Shown piece by piece: positions 48,959-56,552 of a stretch of DNA of 64,000 nucleotides. The first letter of the stretch is position 1; each line of letters starts with the position of its first letter. The stretch is from Pseudomonas fluorescens (lineage in GTDB: Bacteria; Pseudomonadota; Gammaproteobacteria; Pseudomonadales; Pseudomonadaceae): NCBI RefSeq assembly GCF_001623525.1, contig NZ_CP015225.1, positions 5,902,501 to 5,966,500 on the forward strand. The letters are read 5' to 3'. The notes under the pieces are model-generated. The model was not told the DNA's origin, made no database searches, and saw only the letters and a program-made list of their open reading frames with translations. The position numbers and the translations under genes were made by a program.

Positions 48959-49704
48959 TGCAATTTTCCCCTGCGTTGGAAGAAGGTCGCCTGATTCGAC
49001 GTTACAAGCGTTTTCTCGCCGATATCGAGACCGTTCATGGCGAACTGCTCACTATTCACTGCCCTAACACCGGCTCGATGCTCAATTGCATGGCTGAAGG
49101 CGCGCGTGTCTGGTTCAGTCGCTCCAGCGATCCCAAGCGCAAGTTGCCCGGCACCTGGGAAATTGGCGAAACCCCTCAAGGGCGGCTTGCCTGCATCAAT
49201 ACCGCGCGGGCCAACGCGTTGATCGAAGAAGCCTTGCGCGCCGGGGTCATCAGCGAGCTGAACGGGTTTACCGGGCTCAAGCGTGAAGTGGCTTATGGGG
49301 TGGAAAACAGCCGTATCGATTTTCGCCTGGACTACGACCACGGCTCGGCCTGGGTCGAAGTCAAAAGTGTCACGCTGGGGTTCGATGGCACGAATGTGGC
49401 GGCGTTTCCCGATGCGGTGACCCTGCGCGGGGCCAAGCACCTGAGGGAGCTCGCCTGCCTGGCCCGGGACGGTGTGCGGGCGGTGCAGTTGTATTGTGTG
49501 AACCTGAGCGGCATCGAAGCGGTGCGCCCGGCACAGGAAATCGACCCGGTATACGCCGCTGCGCTGCGTGATGCGGTGGCGGCGGGTGTGGAGGTGCTGG
49601 CCTACGGGGTCACGCTGACGCCCGAGCAGATGTGGGTGGATCGCGGGTTGCCGGTGCTGCTAGAGCTCGACCCAGATGCCTTGCTCGTCCTCCCGGCTGT
49701 CTAG
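48958..49704 (+). CDS. sfsA: SfsA family DNA/RNA nuclease-like protein
   Basis: A 248-residue protein of the SfsA family: [15 protein letters not shown] and VEVKSVTL motifs, the last like the PD-(D/E)xK nuclease core. SfsA of E. coli affects sugar fermentation genes and binds DNA. It is translationally linked to the aminotransferase gene. Its last 45 bases overlap the end of the Rieske gene on the other strand. Confidence 0.92.
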   Translation: MQFSPALEEGRLIRRYKRFLADIETVHGELLTIHCPNTGSMLNCMAEGARVWFSRSSDPKRKLPGTWEIGETPQGRLACINTARANALIEEALRAGVISELNGFTGLKREVAYGVENSRIDFRLDYDHGSAWVEVKSVTLGFDGTNVAAFPDAVTLRGAKHLRELACLARDGVRAVQLYCVNLSGIEAVRPAQEIDPVYAAALRDAVAAGVEVLAYGVTLTPEQMWVDRGLPVLLELDPDALLVLPAV

Positions 49705-49977
49705 GGCAGCGAGGAACCGACCAGCGCAGGGGCCCGCCACGCATTCGCCACTTTCTATCAGGAACAGCGCGCCGTGGGTGGCGCACTGGATCAGGCTGGC
49801 GCTGGGGTCGAGGAACTGGTCCGGTTGCCATTCCAGTGGCACGCCCCGGTGCGGGCAGCGGTTGAGATAGGCATAGACCTGGCCGGCGCGTCGCACGGCC
49901 AGTACTTTGCGCCCATCGAGGTCGAAACCGCGACTGCCGTTGTCGGGCAGTTCGACGGCGGTACAAAGAAACTTCAT
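49660..49977 (-). CDS. Rieske 2Fe-2S ferredoxin-like protein
   Basis: A 105-residue small Rieske protein. The cluster ligands are visible: C-x-H in RCPHRGVPL and C-x2-H in QCATHGALF. Such proteins pass electrons to oxygenases or act alone with unknown partners. It overlaps sfsA tail-to-tail by 45 bases and is divergent from the haem operon. Confidence 0.9.
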   Translation of the reverse strand: MKFLCTAVELPDNGSRGFDLDGRKVLAVRRAGQVYAYLNRCPHRGVPLEWQPDQFLDPSASLIQCATHGALFLIESGECVAGPCAGRFLAALDSREDEQGIWVEL

Positions 49978-50007
49978 GTGTGTCTCTATATGTCTGACGG
50001 AGTGAGG

Positions 50008-50033
50008 CTCTGCGGGAACGAGCTTGCTCGCAC
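50008..50033. repeat. Degenerate REP unit
   Basis: TGCGGGAACGAGCTTGCTCGC, a diverged REP of the GAGCGAGCTTGCTCGC class, without partner. Confidence 0.6.
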
Positions 50034-50062
50034 ATGGGCTTCATGTAGCAAAAGATCCACCC

Positions 50063-50090
50063 TTGACGGTCAAATGAAAACAATTATCAA
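50063..50090 (+). promoter_or_regulatory. Promoter and Fur box of the haem-uptake operon
   Basis: AATGA-AAACA-ATTATC (50073-50088) matches 13 of 16 positions of the Fur core AATGATAATCATTATC. It lies over a likely promoter, TTGACG (50063-50068) with TATCAA (50085-50090) 16 bases on. Iron repression of the phu genes is expected. Confidence 0.75.
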
Positions 50091-50168
50091 ATGGCGTCTC
50101 CTTCGCAGGTGATTGAGGATACTTGCCCGGCCCGCTCCTGCGAAAAACTTCTTTGAGGAAGCTGCCCG

Positions 50169-51047
50169 ATGCGCCTGAACATCCGCGTTGTTGCGCTCTG
50201 TGTCGCACTGTTGGTCAACCAGGGAACCAGCGCGGCTGAATCGCCGCAACGTTGGGTCAGCGCCGGCGGCGCCGTGTCGGAGTGGGTCAGTGTGCTGGGG
50301 GGCGAGTCGAAACTGGTGGGTGTGGACACCACCAGCCAGCATCCTGAATCCTTGCGAGCCTTGCCCAGTGTTGGCTATCAGCGACAGCTGTCGGCGGAGG
50401 GCGTGCTGAGCCTGCGTCCGCAGATCCTGGTGGGCACCGAGGAAATGGGGCCACCGCCCGTGTTGGCGCAAATTCGCAGCGCCGGTGTGCAGGTCGAACT
50501 GTTCTCGGCTACACCAGACCTGTTGGCCCTGCAGGGCAATCTGCGGCACTTGGGACAATTGCTGGGGGCTGAGGCCGAGGCGGCGCGGTTGTTCGACCTT
50601 TATCAAAAACAACTCATTCAGCAACAGGCCCGGGTGGCCGCGGCCCAGCGCAAGCAAAAGGCCCCTGGCGTATTGCTGTTGGTGGGCAGTTCCGGCGGCA
50701 AGCCACTGGTCGCCGGTAAGGGCACTTCGGCTGATTGGCTGTTACAGCAGGCCGGCGGTCATAACCTGGCGACCCACAACGGCTACAAGTCTTTTTCCGT
50801 GGAAACCCTGGCCGGCCTGAATCCGCAAGTGCTGGTCTTTGCTGACCGTGCCTTGAGCGGTGAAGAAGCGCGTGCGGCGCTGTTCAGGGAAAACCCGATT
50901 CTTTCCTCGACCCAGGCCGCCAGGGACGGGCGCGTCATTGAGCTTGATCCGACGCTGTTGGTAGGCGGATTGGGCCCGCGGTTGCCACAAAGCCTGGTGA
51001 CACTGACGGCGGGCTTCTATCCGGCTGCGTCGGCCACGGCGCCATGA
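50169..51047 (+). CDS. phuT: Haem ABC transporter substrate-binding protein
   Basis: A 292-residue periplasmic binding protein. The signal peptide ends at GTSAA^ES. The mature part has the class III binding-protein start (RWVSAGGAVSEWVSVLGG) and Tyr/His candidates for haem binding (VGYQRQLS). It hands haem to the PhuU-PhuV importer. The stop overlaps phuU (ATGA, 51044-51047). Order T-U-V-W-prrF equals that of P. aeruginosa phu. No phuR receptor or phuS gene stands upstream here. Confidence 0.9.
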   Translation: MRLNIRVVALCVALLVNQGTSAAESPQRWVSAGGAVSEWVSVLGGESKLVGVDTTSQHPESLRALPSVGYQRQLSAEGVLSLRPQILVGTEEMGPPPVLAQIRSAGVQVELFSATPDLLALQGNLRHLGQLLGAEAEAARLFDLYQKQLIQQQARVAAAQRKQKAPGVLLLVGSSGGKPLVAGKGTSADWLLQQAGGHNLATHNGYKSFSVETLAGLNPQVLVFADRALSGEEARAALFRENPILSSTQAARDGRVIELDPTLLVGGLGPRLPQSLVTLTAGFYPAASATAP

Positions 51048-52081
51048 CCTCGTTGGTCAAGCCACGCACCTTGTTCATTGGCCTGGGCCTGCTGTGTCTG
51101 CTGGCAACCTGGCTGTCCCTGGCCCTGGGGCCGGTGAGCTTGCCGCTGCTCGACACCTTGCGCGCCGCCTTGCGCCTGTTGGGCTTGCCGGTGGCGGCCG
51201 ATGGCCTGGAGCAGGCCGAACTGATCCTCGGCCAGATCCGTTTGCCACGTACCTTGCTGGGGTTGGCGGTGGGCGGGGTGTTGGCGTTGTCCGGTGTGGC
51301 GATGCAAGGACTGTTTCGCAACCCACTGGCGGACCCGGGGTTGGTGGGCGTGTCCAGCGGTGCGGCACTGGGTGCCGCGTTCGCCATTGTCGGTGGCACG
51401 GCGCTGGGTGGGTTGCCCGAAGCCTTTGGTCCCTACGTGTTGTCGTTGTGTGCATTCCTTGGCGGGCTCGGCGTTACGGCGTTGGTCTATCGTTTCGGGC
51501 GACGCAACGGCCAGACCCATGTCGCGACGATGCTCCTGGCCGGTATTGCCCTGACCGCGCTATCCGGTTCGGCCGTCGGTCTGTTTACCTACCTGGCGGA
51601 TGACGCGACCCTGCGCACCCTGACGTTCTGGAACCTGGGCAGTCTCAACGGCGCCAGCTATGCGCGGTTGTGGCCGCTGTTGCTGGTCAGTGCCGCAGTG
51701 GCGCTCTGGCTGCCACGCCGGGCCAGGGCACTCAATGCGCTGTTGCTAGGGGAGTCCGAGGCTGCCCACCTGGGCGTTAACGTCGAAAGCCTCAAGCGTG
51801 AACTGGTGTTTTGTACGGCCTTGGGGGTTGGCGCGGCGGTGGCGGCTGCGGGCATGATCGGCTTCGTCGGGCTGGTAGTGCCGCATCTGGTGCGGCTGGT
51901 GGCCGGCCCCGATCACCGTGTGTTGCTGCCTGCTTCGGTGTTGGCGGGCGCAAGCCTGCTACTGTTCGCCGATCTGGTGGCACGCCTGGCATTGGCCCCT
52001 GCGGAATTGCCGATCGGCATTGTCACGGCCTTCATCGGCGCGCCGTTCTTCCTTTATCTATTGGTGCGAGGGCGCGCCTGA
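51044..52081 (+). CDS. phuU: Haem ABC transporter permease (FecCD family)
   Basis: A 345-residue membrane protein with about ten helices and FecCD-family motifs: [42 protein letters not shown] is split here only by mention of its start RLPRTLLG and end GLVGVSSGA. The cytoplasmic coupling loop for the ATPase is present ([19 protein letters not shown] holds it). It overlaps phuT by four bases and shares one base with phuV. Confidence 0.93.
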   Translation: MTSLVKPRTLFIGLGLLCLLATWLSLALGPVSLPLLDTLRAALRLLGLPVAADGLEQAELILGQIRLPRTLLGLAVGGVLALSGVAMQGLFRNPLADPGLVGVSSGAALGAAFAIVGGTALGGLPEAFGPYVLSLCAFLGGLGVTALVYRFGRRNGQTHVATMLLAGIALTALSGSAVGLFTYLADDATLRTLTFWNLGSLNGASYARLWPLLLVSAAVALWLPRRARALNALLLGESEAAHLGVNVESLKRELVFCTALGVGAAVAAAGMIGFVGLVVPHLVRLVAGPDHRVLLPASVLAGASLLLFADLVARLALAPAELPIGIVTAFIGAPFFLYLLVRGRA

Positions 52082-52848
52082 TGCTGCGAGCGCAGAACCT
52101 GCACATTCAACGTGGCCGCAAGACGGTGCTGGCGGACGTCGATCTCGCGCTCAACCCTGGTGAAGTACTCGGAGTGCTTGGGCCCAACGGCGCAGGTAAA
52201 AGTACTTTGCTGGCGGGCCTGTGCGGCGAACTGCGCCCGGCCCAAGGGCAGGTCTGGCTCGATGATCGGCCACTGGCCCAGTGGCAGGGGGCCGAGCGCG
52301 CCCGGCGCCTGGCAGTCTTGCCGCAGTCCTCGACCCTGGATTTCGCCTTCCGTGTCGAGGAAGTCGTCGGCATGGGGCGCCTGCCGCACCAGAGTGGTCG
52401 AGTGCGCGATGAGCAAATCGTCGCCTCGGCGCTGCAAGTGGCAGACGCTGCGCATCTGCACGGCCGCAGTTACCTGGCGTTGTCCGGCGGCGAACGTCAG
52501 CGGGTGCATCTGGCCCGGGTGTTGGTGCAGTTGTGGCCAGGTGAAACGGGGCAAACCCTGTTGTTGGATGAGCCGACCTCGATGCTCGATCCGCTGCATC
52601 AGCACACCATCCTCCAGGCGGTGCGTGAGTTCGCCAGTCGCGGCGCTGCGGTGTTGGTGATCCTGCATGACCTGAACCTGGCGGCGCGTTACTGTGATCG
52701 CCTGTTGCTGCTCGCGTCCGGTCGGCCAGTGGCCCTGGACACGCCCCGGCACGTGCTGCGCCCGGAACCGCTCAAGGCGGTGTTTGGCCTGGAGGTGCTG
52801 GTGCAAGACCATCCGGAGCGCGGGCATCCATTGATCATTGCCCGCTGA
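52081..52848 (+). CDS. phuV: Haem ABC transporter ATP-binding protein
   Basis: A 255-residue ABC ATPase: Walker [11 protein letters not shown]-loop around LPQSS, signature LSGGERQRV, Walker [12 protein letters not shown] and the switch His in ILHDLNLA. It powers haem import. The ATG at 52081 shares its first base with the phuU stop (TGATG). Confidence 0.95.
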   Translation: MLRAQNLHIQRGRKTVLADVDLALNPGEVLGVLGPNGAGKSTLLAGLCGELRPAQGQVWLDDRPLAQWQGAERARRLAVLPQSSTLDFAFRVEEVVGMGRLPHQSGRVRDEQIVASALQVADAAHLHGRSYLALSGGERQRVHLARVLVQLWPGETGQTLLLDEPTSMLDPLHQHTILQAVREFASRGAAVLVILHDLNLAARYCDRLLLLASGRPVALDTPRHVLRPEPLKAVFGLEVLVQDHPERGHPLIIAR

Positions 52849-52864
52849 GGGCGCCCTGGAGGAT

Positions 52865-53719
52865 ATGGACGTGCGCCTGCTTCTGATTCTGGCATTGAGT
52901 GTACTGACGGCGTGTCAGAGCATCGCACCGCCCCCACTCGGCGGACGAATCCGTGATTTGCACAATGACCAGGCCGTGACACCCCAGGCATTGGTCGAAC
53001 GTTTGGCAACGGCGCCCCGGGTGGTGGTGGGGGAGCGGCACGACAATCGCGATCACCACGCACTGCAGGTCTGGCTGCTCCAGGCCCTGGCCGGGCAGCG
53101 GGCCCAGGGCAGCCTGTTGCTGGAAATGCTCACCCCCGCCCAGCAACCACGCGTTGATTCGGTCCGCCAGTTACCCACCTTGCCGAAGGACCTGCCCGGC
53201 GCACTGGACTGGTCGCCGGGCTGGGATTGGAGCTTGTATGGCCCCGTCGTCGAGTTTGCCCTGGCGCAACGTTATCCGTTGTTGGCCGCCAATCTGGACG
53301 CCGCCGAGATCCAGCGTTTCTATCGACAAGCCCCTAGCTTGATGGGCACTCGCTCCAATGCAGCCACTGTGAAGGATGAGTTGTTGGGGCAAATCCGTGA
53401 ATCCCACTGCGGTTTGCTGCCCGAGTCGCAAATGCCGGCGATGCTGGCCGTGCAGCAGCAGCGTGACCGGCGCATGGCCGAACGCTTGTTGCAAGCGCCG
53501 ACACCGGCACTGTTGTTCGCCGGTGCCTGGCATGCGCGCAAGGATGTCGGTGTGCCGATGCACGCGTTGGATCTTGGCGCCAGTGAGGCACCCATCGTCT
53601 TGATGCTGGCCGAGGAGGGCAGCGAGGTGACGTCGGCCATGGCGGATTACGTGTGGTACACGCCGGCCGTGCCGCCACAGGATTACTGCGCGCAGATGCG
53701 CGAACACGCCGGGAAGTGA
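52865..53719 (+). CDS. phuW: ChaN-like haem-binding lipoprotein
   Basis: A 284-residue lipoprotein. The signal ends in LTAC (Cys17). The ChaN/DUF399 core is seen in VVVGERHDNRDHHALQ and FAGAWHARKDVGVP. ChaN of Campylobacter binds haem; P. aeruginosa PhuW stands in the same place. GGAGGAT supports ATG 52865. It is the last gene of the operon and abuts the prrF terminator region. Confidence 0.88.
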   Translation: MDVRLLLILALSVLTACQSIAPPPLGGRIRDLHNDQAVTPQALVERLATAPRVVVGERHDNRDHHALQVWLLQALAGQRAQGSLLLEMLTPAQQPRVDSVRQLPTLPKDLPGALDWSPGWDWSLYGPVVEFALAQRYPLLAANLDAAEIQRFYRQAPSLMGTRSNAATVKDELLGQIRESHCGLLPESQMPAMLAVQQQRDRRMAERLLQAPTPALLFAGAWHARKDVGVPMHALDLGASEAPIVLMLAEEGSEVTSAMADYVWYTPAVPPQDYCAQMREHAGK

Positions 53720-53731
53720 TTTTCTACAGGC

Positions 53732-53843
53732 AAAAAAAGACCCGGCAAAAGCCGGGTCAAATAACCGTGATTAGCCTGATGAGGAGATATCTGAGAGTCC
53801 GAACCAAGGGCTGTTCAAATATCGACCAGTCTCGCGACCGGAT
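53732..53843 (-). ncRNA. prrF: PrrF iron-responsive small RNA
   Basis: A single copy of about 112 nt in the place where P. aeruginosa has tandem prrF1-prrF2, next to phuW. The minus strand contains the family core CTCCTCATCAGGCTAATCAC and TTATTTGACCCGG, and ends in GACCCGGC-TTTT-GCCGGGTC (53758-53739) plus seven T residues. PrrF RNAs repress iron-using proteins when Fur relieves them under iron starvation. The 5' end is inferred from the promoter. Confidence 0.92.
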
Positions 53844-53849
53844 GTGCTA

Positions 53850-53878
53850 ATCATAGCGATTCTCATTACCATGTCAAA
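53850..53878 (-). promoter_or_regulatory. prrF promoter with Fur box
   Basis: Minus strand TTGACA (53878-53873), a 17-base spacer, TATGAT (53855-53850). The spacer and -10 carry AATGA-GAATC-GCTATG, 12 of 16 matches to the Fur core, so Fur would block the promoter. Confidence 0.85.
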
Positions 53879-53942
53879 CATTGTTTTACGATTCACCGAA
53901 ATAACCGCGCGACCAGGGTTCGCGCTGGAAACGAAAGGGGCG

Positions 53943-54215
53943 TCAGGTCTTATGGCGCATTGAAATGGCGTCCAGCTGCTTATTCAGGGCTTCTTTGCGC
54001 TCGGCGGGGATGTCATTCCAATGCACATCCATCAACGCGCCCTCGATGGCGTACAGCAACACCTTGGAGGCCCGGAAGCCCCGAGTGCGTACGGCGCGAT
54101 AGGCGTCCACCGCGCCAAGCCGGCGTAGATCCGAGGCACTGTGAATGCCCACGGCGTGCAGCCACTGGGCTGATGTCTTGCCCAGATTCTTCAGATGTTG
54201 CAGTTCATCATTCAT
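53943..54215 (-). CDS. TfoX/Sxy C-terminal domain protein
   Basis: A 90-residue protein that corresponds to the TfoX C-terminal helix-hairpin-helix-like domain only (LKNLGKTSAQWLHAVGIHSASDLRRLGAVDAY). TfoX/Sxy proteins regulate competence in other bacteria; a stand-alone C-terminal domain has no proven role. AAGGAGG precedes ATG 54215. The 233 bases upstream up to the pentapeptide gene hold a short hairpin (CTCCAGCGC/GCGCTGGAG near 54369-54395) and no other gene that I see. Confidence 0.85.
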   Translation of the reverse strand: MNDELQHLKNLGKTSAQWLHAVGIHSASDLRRLGAVDAYRAVRTRGFRASKVLLYAIEGALMDVHWNDIPAERKEALNKQLDAISMRHKT

Positions 54216-54448
54216 CGAGCCTCCTTGCGAATGGCCGATTGGTGCAGTGGGCAAGCTTCTGAGCAGTGTAGCGGTCAGTAGGAAAAGCGTGATTGTTTGG
54301 TCGGATTCGACGCAAAAGCTTCTAATGCATTACGCACGATGGGGTGGGAAAAGGCTGCAAACTACATGCTCCAGCGCAAGCGGGGGCGCTGGAGGTCCAT
54401 TTCAGTCTGTGGCGGTTCCGCTCGCTGGCCGACCCGCTTCAAACAGGT

Positions 54449-54790
54449 TCAGCGAGTGCGGTAGCGCAACCGGGTGCCGAAGTTCATCGACATCAGGATC
54501 TCGTCCGCAGACAGCTCCGGCGGGAAGTAGGCACCGGAGATTTGCGCGTGGGCCAGGCTCGCGCCTTCCAGTGACGACTTGCGAAAATCGATGCCACGCA
54601 GATCGGCGGAGCGGAAGTAGGCGTCGCTGAAGTCAACGTCGTCCGCATTCAGTTCCCGCAGATCAAGGCCGCGAAAGTCGCCACCACGCATGTCGACCGG
54701 ACCTTGTGGGCGTTCGCTGTTGAACCCGGCGATATCGTCTTTGCGTAGCAAGGCATACAGCGGGGTGTTGAGAAGCTTGGGAAGGCTCAT
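54449..54790 (-). CDS. Pentapeptide-repeat protein
   Basis: A 113-residue protein with about nine A(D/N)Lxx-type repeats in residues 30-90 (for example GGDFRGLDLRELNADDVDFSD), which would form a short quadrilateral beta-helix. Function is unknown; some such proteins mimic DNA and bind gyrase. It has no signal peptide and stands alone. Confidence 0.88.
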   Translation of the reverse strand: MSLPKLLNTPLYALLRKDDIAGFNSERPQGPVDMRGGDFRGLDLRELNADDVDFSDAYFRSADLRGIDFRKSSLEGASLAHAQISGAYFPPELSADEILMSMNFGTRLRYRTR

Positions 54791-54839
54791 TTCATATCAC
54801 CTGTTGGTTTTATGACGCCAGTATAGTGCCACTATTTGT

Positions 54840-54871
54840 CGGCCGTGAAGCCGGGCATCGCTTCACGGCCG
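54840..54871. terminator. Hairpin downstream of the kinase-like gene
   Basis: GGCCGTGAAGC and GCTTCACGGCC pair around a short loop just after the stop of the 54878 gene. The T-run is poor on both strands, so termination is only likely. Confidence 0.5.
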
Positions 54872-54877
54872 AAATAG

Positions 54878-56434
54878 TTACAGGCCTGGCAGGCGCTGGC
54901 GGATCTGCGCGACCACGATGTCGAGTGTGCCGCTTTCGTTGGTTTGGACCCGTTTGCTGCAGAGAATTTCCGCCGGGGTCAGGGCTTCACGGCTGGACTG
55001 TTGGGCGGCAATGACTGCCAGATTCGCATCGGAGGGGTCTTTCTGGTCGGCCTGACGTTGTGCCAGGCGGCTTTCGATGACCGCTTGCGGCGCATTGCAG
55101 TCGAGGATCAGGAACGGAGCACCGGTGGCTTCGGCGATTTTCGCTGCTGCGTCGCGTTGATCGCGCTTGAGGTAAGTGGCATCGATCACCACCGGGAAGC
55201 CGGCGCGCAGGATCACCGCGGCGATTTCATGCAGGCGGGCGTAGGTAGCGCTGCTGGCGTCGCTGCTATAAATGCCGGCCTGTGGATCGTTGGGTACTTG
55301 TTGCTGGCCGAACAGACGCTTGCGCTCCACGTCCGAACGCAGGCGAATGGCGCCCAGCGCCTCTACCAGGCGCATCGCGACATGGCTTTTGCCGACGGCC
55401 GAGACACCGTGGGTGATGGCCAGGAAGCGCGAAGGAATGGTGCTGTAGCTTTCGGCCAGGTTGGCGTAGTTGCGGTACTGGCGCAGGGTGGTGGCGCGCT
55501 GCACCGGATCGGCTTCGGCCGGCATGCTGAACAGCGCAACTTTTGCCCGGACCAGGGCACGATAGGCTTTATAGAAGTTCAGCAGCTCCAGGCCCTGGTA
55601 GTCACCGGTCAGTTCCAGGTACTGGCTGACGAAGCGCCGTGCCAGCGATTTCAGACCGCGGTCCTCCAGGTCCATCGCCAGGAATGCGGTGTCGGCATAG
55701 ACGTCGGTGAAACGGAACGGCTCGTTGAACTCGATGCAGTCGAAAATCACCACCTTGCCGTCGATCACGGTGGCGTTGCCCAGGTGGATATCACCGTGGC
55801 ATTCGCGGATGAAGCCTTCGGCCTTGCGTTGGGTGAACAGCGGCTTGAGGCGTTCGAAACTGCTTTCGGCCCAGGCTTGCAGGGCTTCGAGTTGCAACAG
55901 GTCGGCCTTGTCGTTGAGGAACGGGCGGATCTGTTCGAAGTTCTGCAGCACCGGTGCCATCACGCTTTGCGGGGTGCCGGCGTCGTTTTCGGCGGGCACC
56001 TTGGGCGTGGCGAGGTGGAATTGGGCGATCTGCGCGGCCATCTCGTCGATGTGCGCGGTGGTCAGTTCGCCGTTGGCTTGCAGCGTGCTGAGCAGTTCGC
56101 TCTGCGGGAACTGACGCATCTTCAGGGCATACTCGATGGCCGGGCCGTCGCCACCCAGCTGCGGCGCTTCGGCGCTGCCGGTAATGGGTAGGACGTCCAG
56201 GTACAGGTCCTGGGTCAGGCGCTGGTTGAGGCGCAACTCCTCACCACAGAAGTGCTTGCGCGCCTCGAGGCTGGTGAAGTCGAGGAAGCCGAAGTTGACC
56301 GGTTTTTTGAATTTGTAGGCGTATGGCCCAGTGAGCAATACCCAGGAAATGTGGGTCTCGATGACCTGGAACCCTTCGACGGGATGCGGGTAGAGGGCCG
56401 GGTTTTGCAGGGCAGCGATCAGGGATTGGCTCAC
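54878..56434 (-). CDS. Fusion of phosphotransferase-like and AAA/P-loop kinase domains
   Basis: A 518-residue protein with two parts. The N-terminal part (about 1-330) resembles aminoglycoside phosphotransferase/kinase folds: YKFKKPVNFGFLDF at the start, the catalytic-loop HGDIHLGN and the metal-binding DCIEF. The C-terminal part (about 335-518) is a P-loop ATPase with Walker A HGVSAVGKS. Proteins of this design are common in pseudomonads with no proven substrate. It is a single gene, divergent from mrcB. Confidence 0.88.
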   Translation of the reverse strand: MSQSLIAALQNPALYPHPVEGFQVIETHISWVLLTGPYAYKFKKPVNFGFLDFTSLEARKHFCGEELRLNQRLTQDLYLDVLPITGSAEAPQLGGDGPAIEYALKMRQFPQSELLSTLQANGELTTAHIDEMAAQIAQFHLATPKVPAENDAGTPQSVMAPVLQNFEQIRPFLNDKADLLQLEALQAWAESSFERLKPLFTQRKAEGFIRECHGDIHLGNATVIDGKVVIFDCIEFNEPFRFTDVYADTAFLAMDLEDRGLKSLARRFVSQYLELTGDYQGLELLNFYKAYRALVRAKVALFSMPAEADPVQRATTLRQYRNYANLAESYSTIPSRFLAITHGVSAVGKSHVAMRLVEALGAIRLRSDVERKRLFGQQQVPNDPQAGIYSSDASSATYARLHEIAAVILRAGFPVVIDATYLKRDQRDAAAKIAEATGAPFLILDCNAPQAVIESRLAQRQADQKDPSDANLAVIAAQQSSREALTPAEILCSKRVQTNESGTLDIVVAQIRQRLPGL

Positions 56435-56552
56435 GGGCGGTCCTTCATAGACTGGAAAAATTCAGGCCGTCATTATGGCCGCAAGCCGCGCTAACGCAAA
56501 CCGCGTGGAGGGCTCATGTTGAACCCCGACAAAGTGCGTATAATCCGCCGCC

